64,000 nt of DNA from Phycisphaerales bacterium UBA5793. Lineage in GTDB: Bacteria; Planctomycetota; Phycisphaerae; Phycisphaerales; UBA5793. This document shows positions 63,556 through 64,000 of the stretch, one piece after another. Location of the stretch: contig DIDT01000032.1 in assembly GCA_002418285.1 (NCBI GenBank), forward strand, positions 92,184-156,183, given 5' to 3'. The notes under the pieces are model-generated. The model saw only the letters and a program-made list of their open reading frames with translations, was not told the DNA's origin and ran no database searches. A program made the position numbers and the translations under genes. Numbering within the stretch: position 1 is the first letter of the stretch; each line of letters opens with the position of its first letter.

Positions 63556-63624
63556 TTTTTCAACCGCTTTCGCCGATTGTGCCGCGCCCCGCTTGTTTGA
63601 CGTGAGCAATGTGCCGACAAGTCC

Positions 63625-63795
63625 AAGTTGATCAACCTTGGCCGCCTGACTGACGCCGAGGGGAGCCGTGGGGCGGCTCGTTGCCACCTACCGAGCCAAC
63701 GACGATGGTCCCAAGGAGCTCTTCGCCTACCACTAGGCCAGCGTTGCCGGGGCCGGAGGATCTGGTTACCTTTGCAGCGTGATCCTGCGGAAACC
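63625..63795 (+). pseudogene. RHS-protein relic
   Basis: Two pieces match the RHS gene at 60251. NLGRLTDAEGS at ~63631 corresponds to NLGRLTDATEG. After a frame change, LVATYRANDDGPKELFAYH, stop, ASVAGAGGSGYLCSVILR at ~63676-63790 corresponds to LIAVYRDDDDNPKELFAHHQ followed by AGLDGAGGSSYIDSVILR. The CAG of the intact gene is TAG here. The material between the two pieces is deleted. Confidence 0.75.
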
Positions 63796-63879
63796 TACTC
63801 CCCCGCACCCCTGCACCCGCCGCGGCGTGATGAGTCCCATGCTGAGTCCTGAGTTCGCCCCTCAGGAAAGTAAGAAACC

Positions 63880-64000
63880 GTGTACGACGAGCAAGCGTCG
63901 GAGTGGCGCCAAGTCGTTGCCGGGGCGAGCGTTCAGCCCTATCTTGAGGTCATGGCAGAGCTTACGGAATTCCGCTTCGTCGAATCCCGCCCTCTCCGCT
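63880..64000 (+). CDS. Possible start of a gene cut by the window edge
   Basis: A frame open from a GTG at 63880 to the right edge (about 40 codons), preceded by CTCAGGAAAG ten bases upstream. The product begins with helical-looking residues (DEQASEWRQVVAGASVQPYL). It is too short to assign. Confidence 0.3.
   Translation, partial: MYDEQASEWRQVVAGASVQPYLEVMAELTEFRFVESRPLR

Overview
The window is a high-GC bacterial chromosome segment. The gene content points to a planctomycete, probably of the Phycisphaerae type. It has a planctomycete-style zinc ribbon (CxxCGYDLRG...CxECG) in the protein at 62089, dockerin-like calcium loops in an RHS protein, many secreted orphan proteins, and 2-oxoacid:ferredoxin oxidoreductase next to a bacterial-type aconitase. 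This assignment is inference from the reading, not a database result. No rRNA, tRNA or CRISPR was found.

Layout. 1-4003 (minus): an envelope/signalling operon of outer-membrane barrel, lipoprotein, LysM-FecR protein and CHASE2 sensor (cut by the left edge). 4124-12036 (minus): a TPR-YggX fusion, korB-korA with a strong terminator, carA, pyrD and a BaiN/YhiN flavoprotein. 12419-18161 (mostly plus): a secreted orphan, an RluA-type pseudouridine synthase, ComF, a HEAT-repeat membrane protein and a ferredoxin-Rieske fusion. 18255-28431: a starch/maltodextrin locus with a solute-binding protein, one oversized permease, GH13 and GH31 glycosidases and a DUF4380-like lipoprotein. 29093-34403: aconitase and a large BNR-repeat secreted protein. 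34608-39449: a VIT1 metal transporter, DinB and feoA-feoB with a small membrane protein. 39498-46668: housekeeping genes (holA, queE, nadK, serS) plus a cyclotransferase, a ferritin-like protein and DinB. 46909-58706: AlkD-like repair, a TlpA-DUF3738 fusion, a C25-type peptidase, an epimerase, DinB genes, and a TPP riboswitch heading a DinB-thiC operon. A coupled pair of tiny ORFs, GNAT, SGNH hydrolase and tag follow. 58751-64000: a CPBP protease, then a rearranged accessory region with an IS3 remnant, an RHS gene truncated at its 5' end with a low-GC tip, a downstream membrane protein, a second transposase relic, a 20-bp tandem array and an RHS relic.

How the genes work together. Iron handling recurs: feoAB, VIT1, ferritin-like protein, YggX domain, and Fe-S enzymes (KorAB, AcnA, ThiC, QueE, ferredoxin-Rieske). 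Alpha-glucan breakdown and uptake are grouped at 18-28 kb. The least ordinary items are the riboswitch-DinB-thiC arrangement, the ferredoxin-Rieske and TPR-YggX fusions, the roughly 560-residue sugar permease, the coupled 34-aa/58-aa ORFs, a short protein relic present at both ends of the window, and the RHS/IS/tandem-repeat region at the right end.
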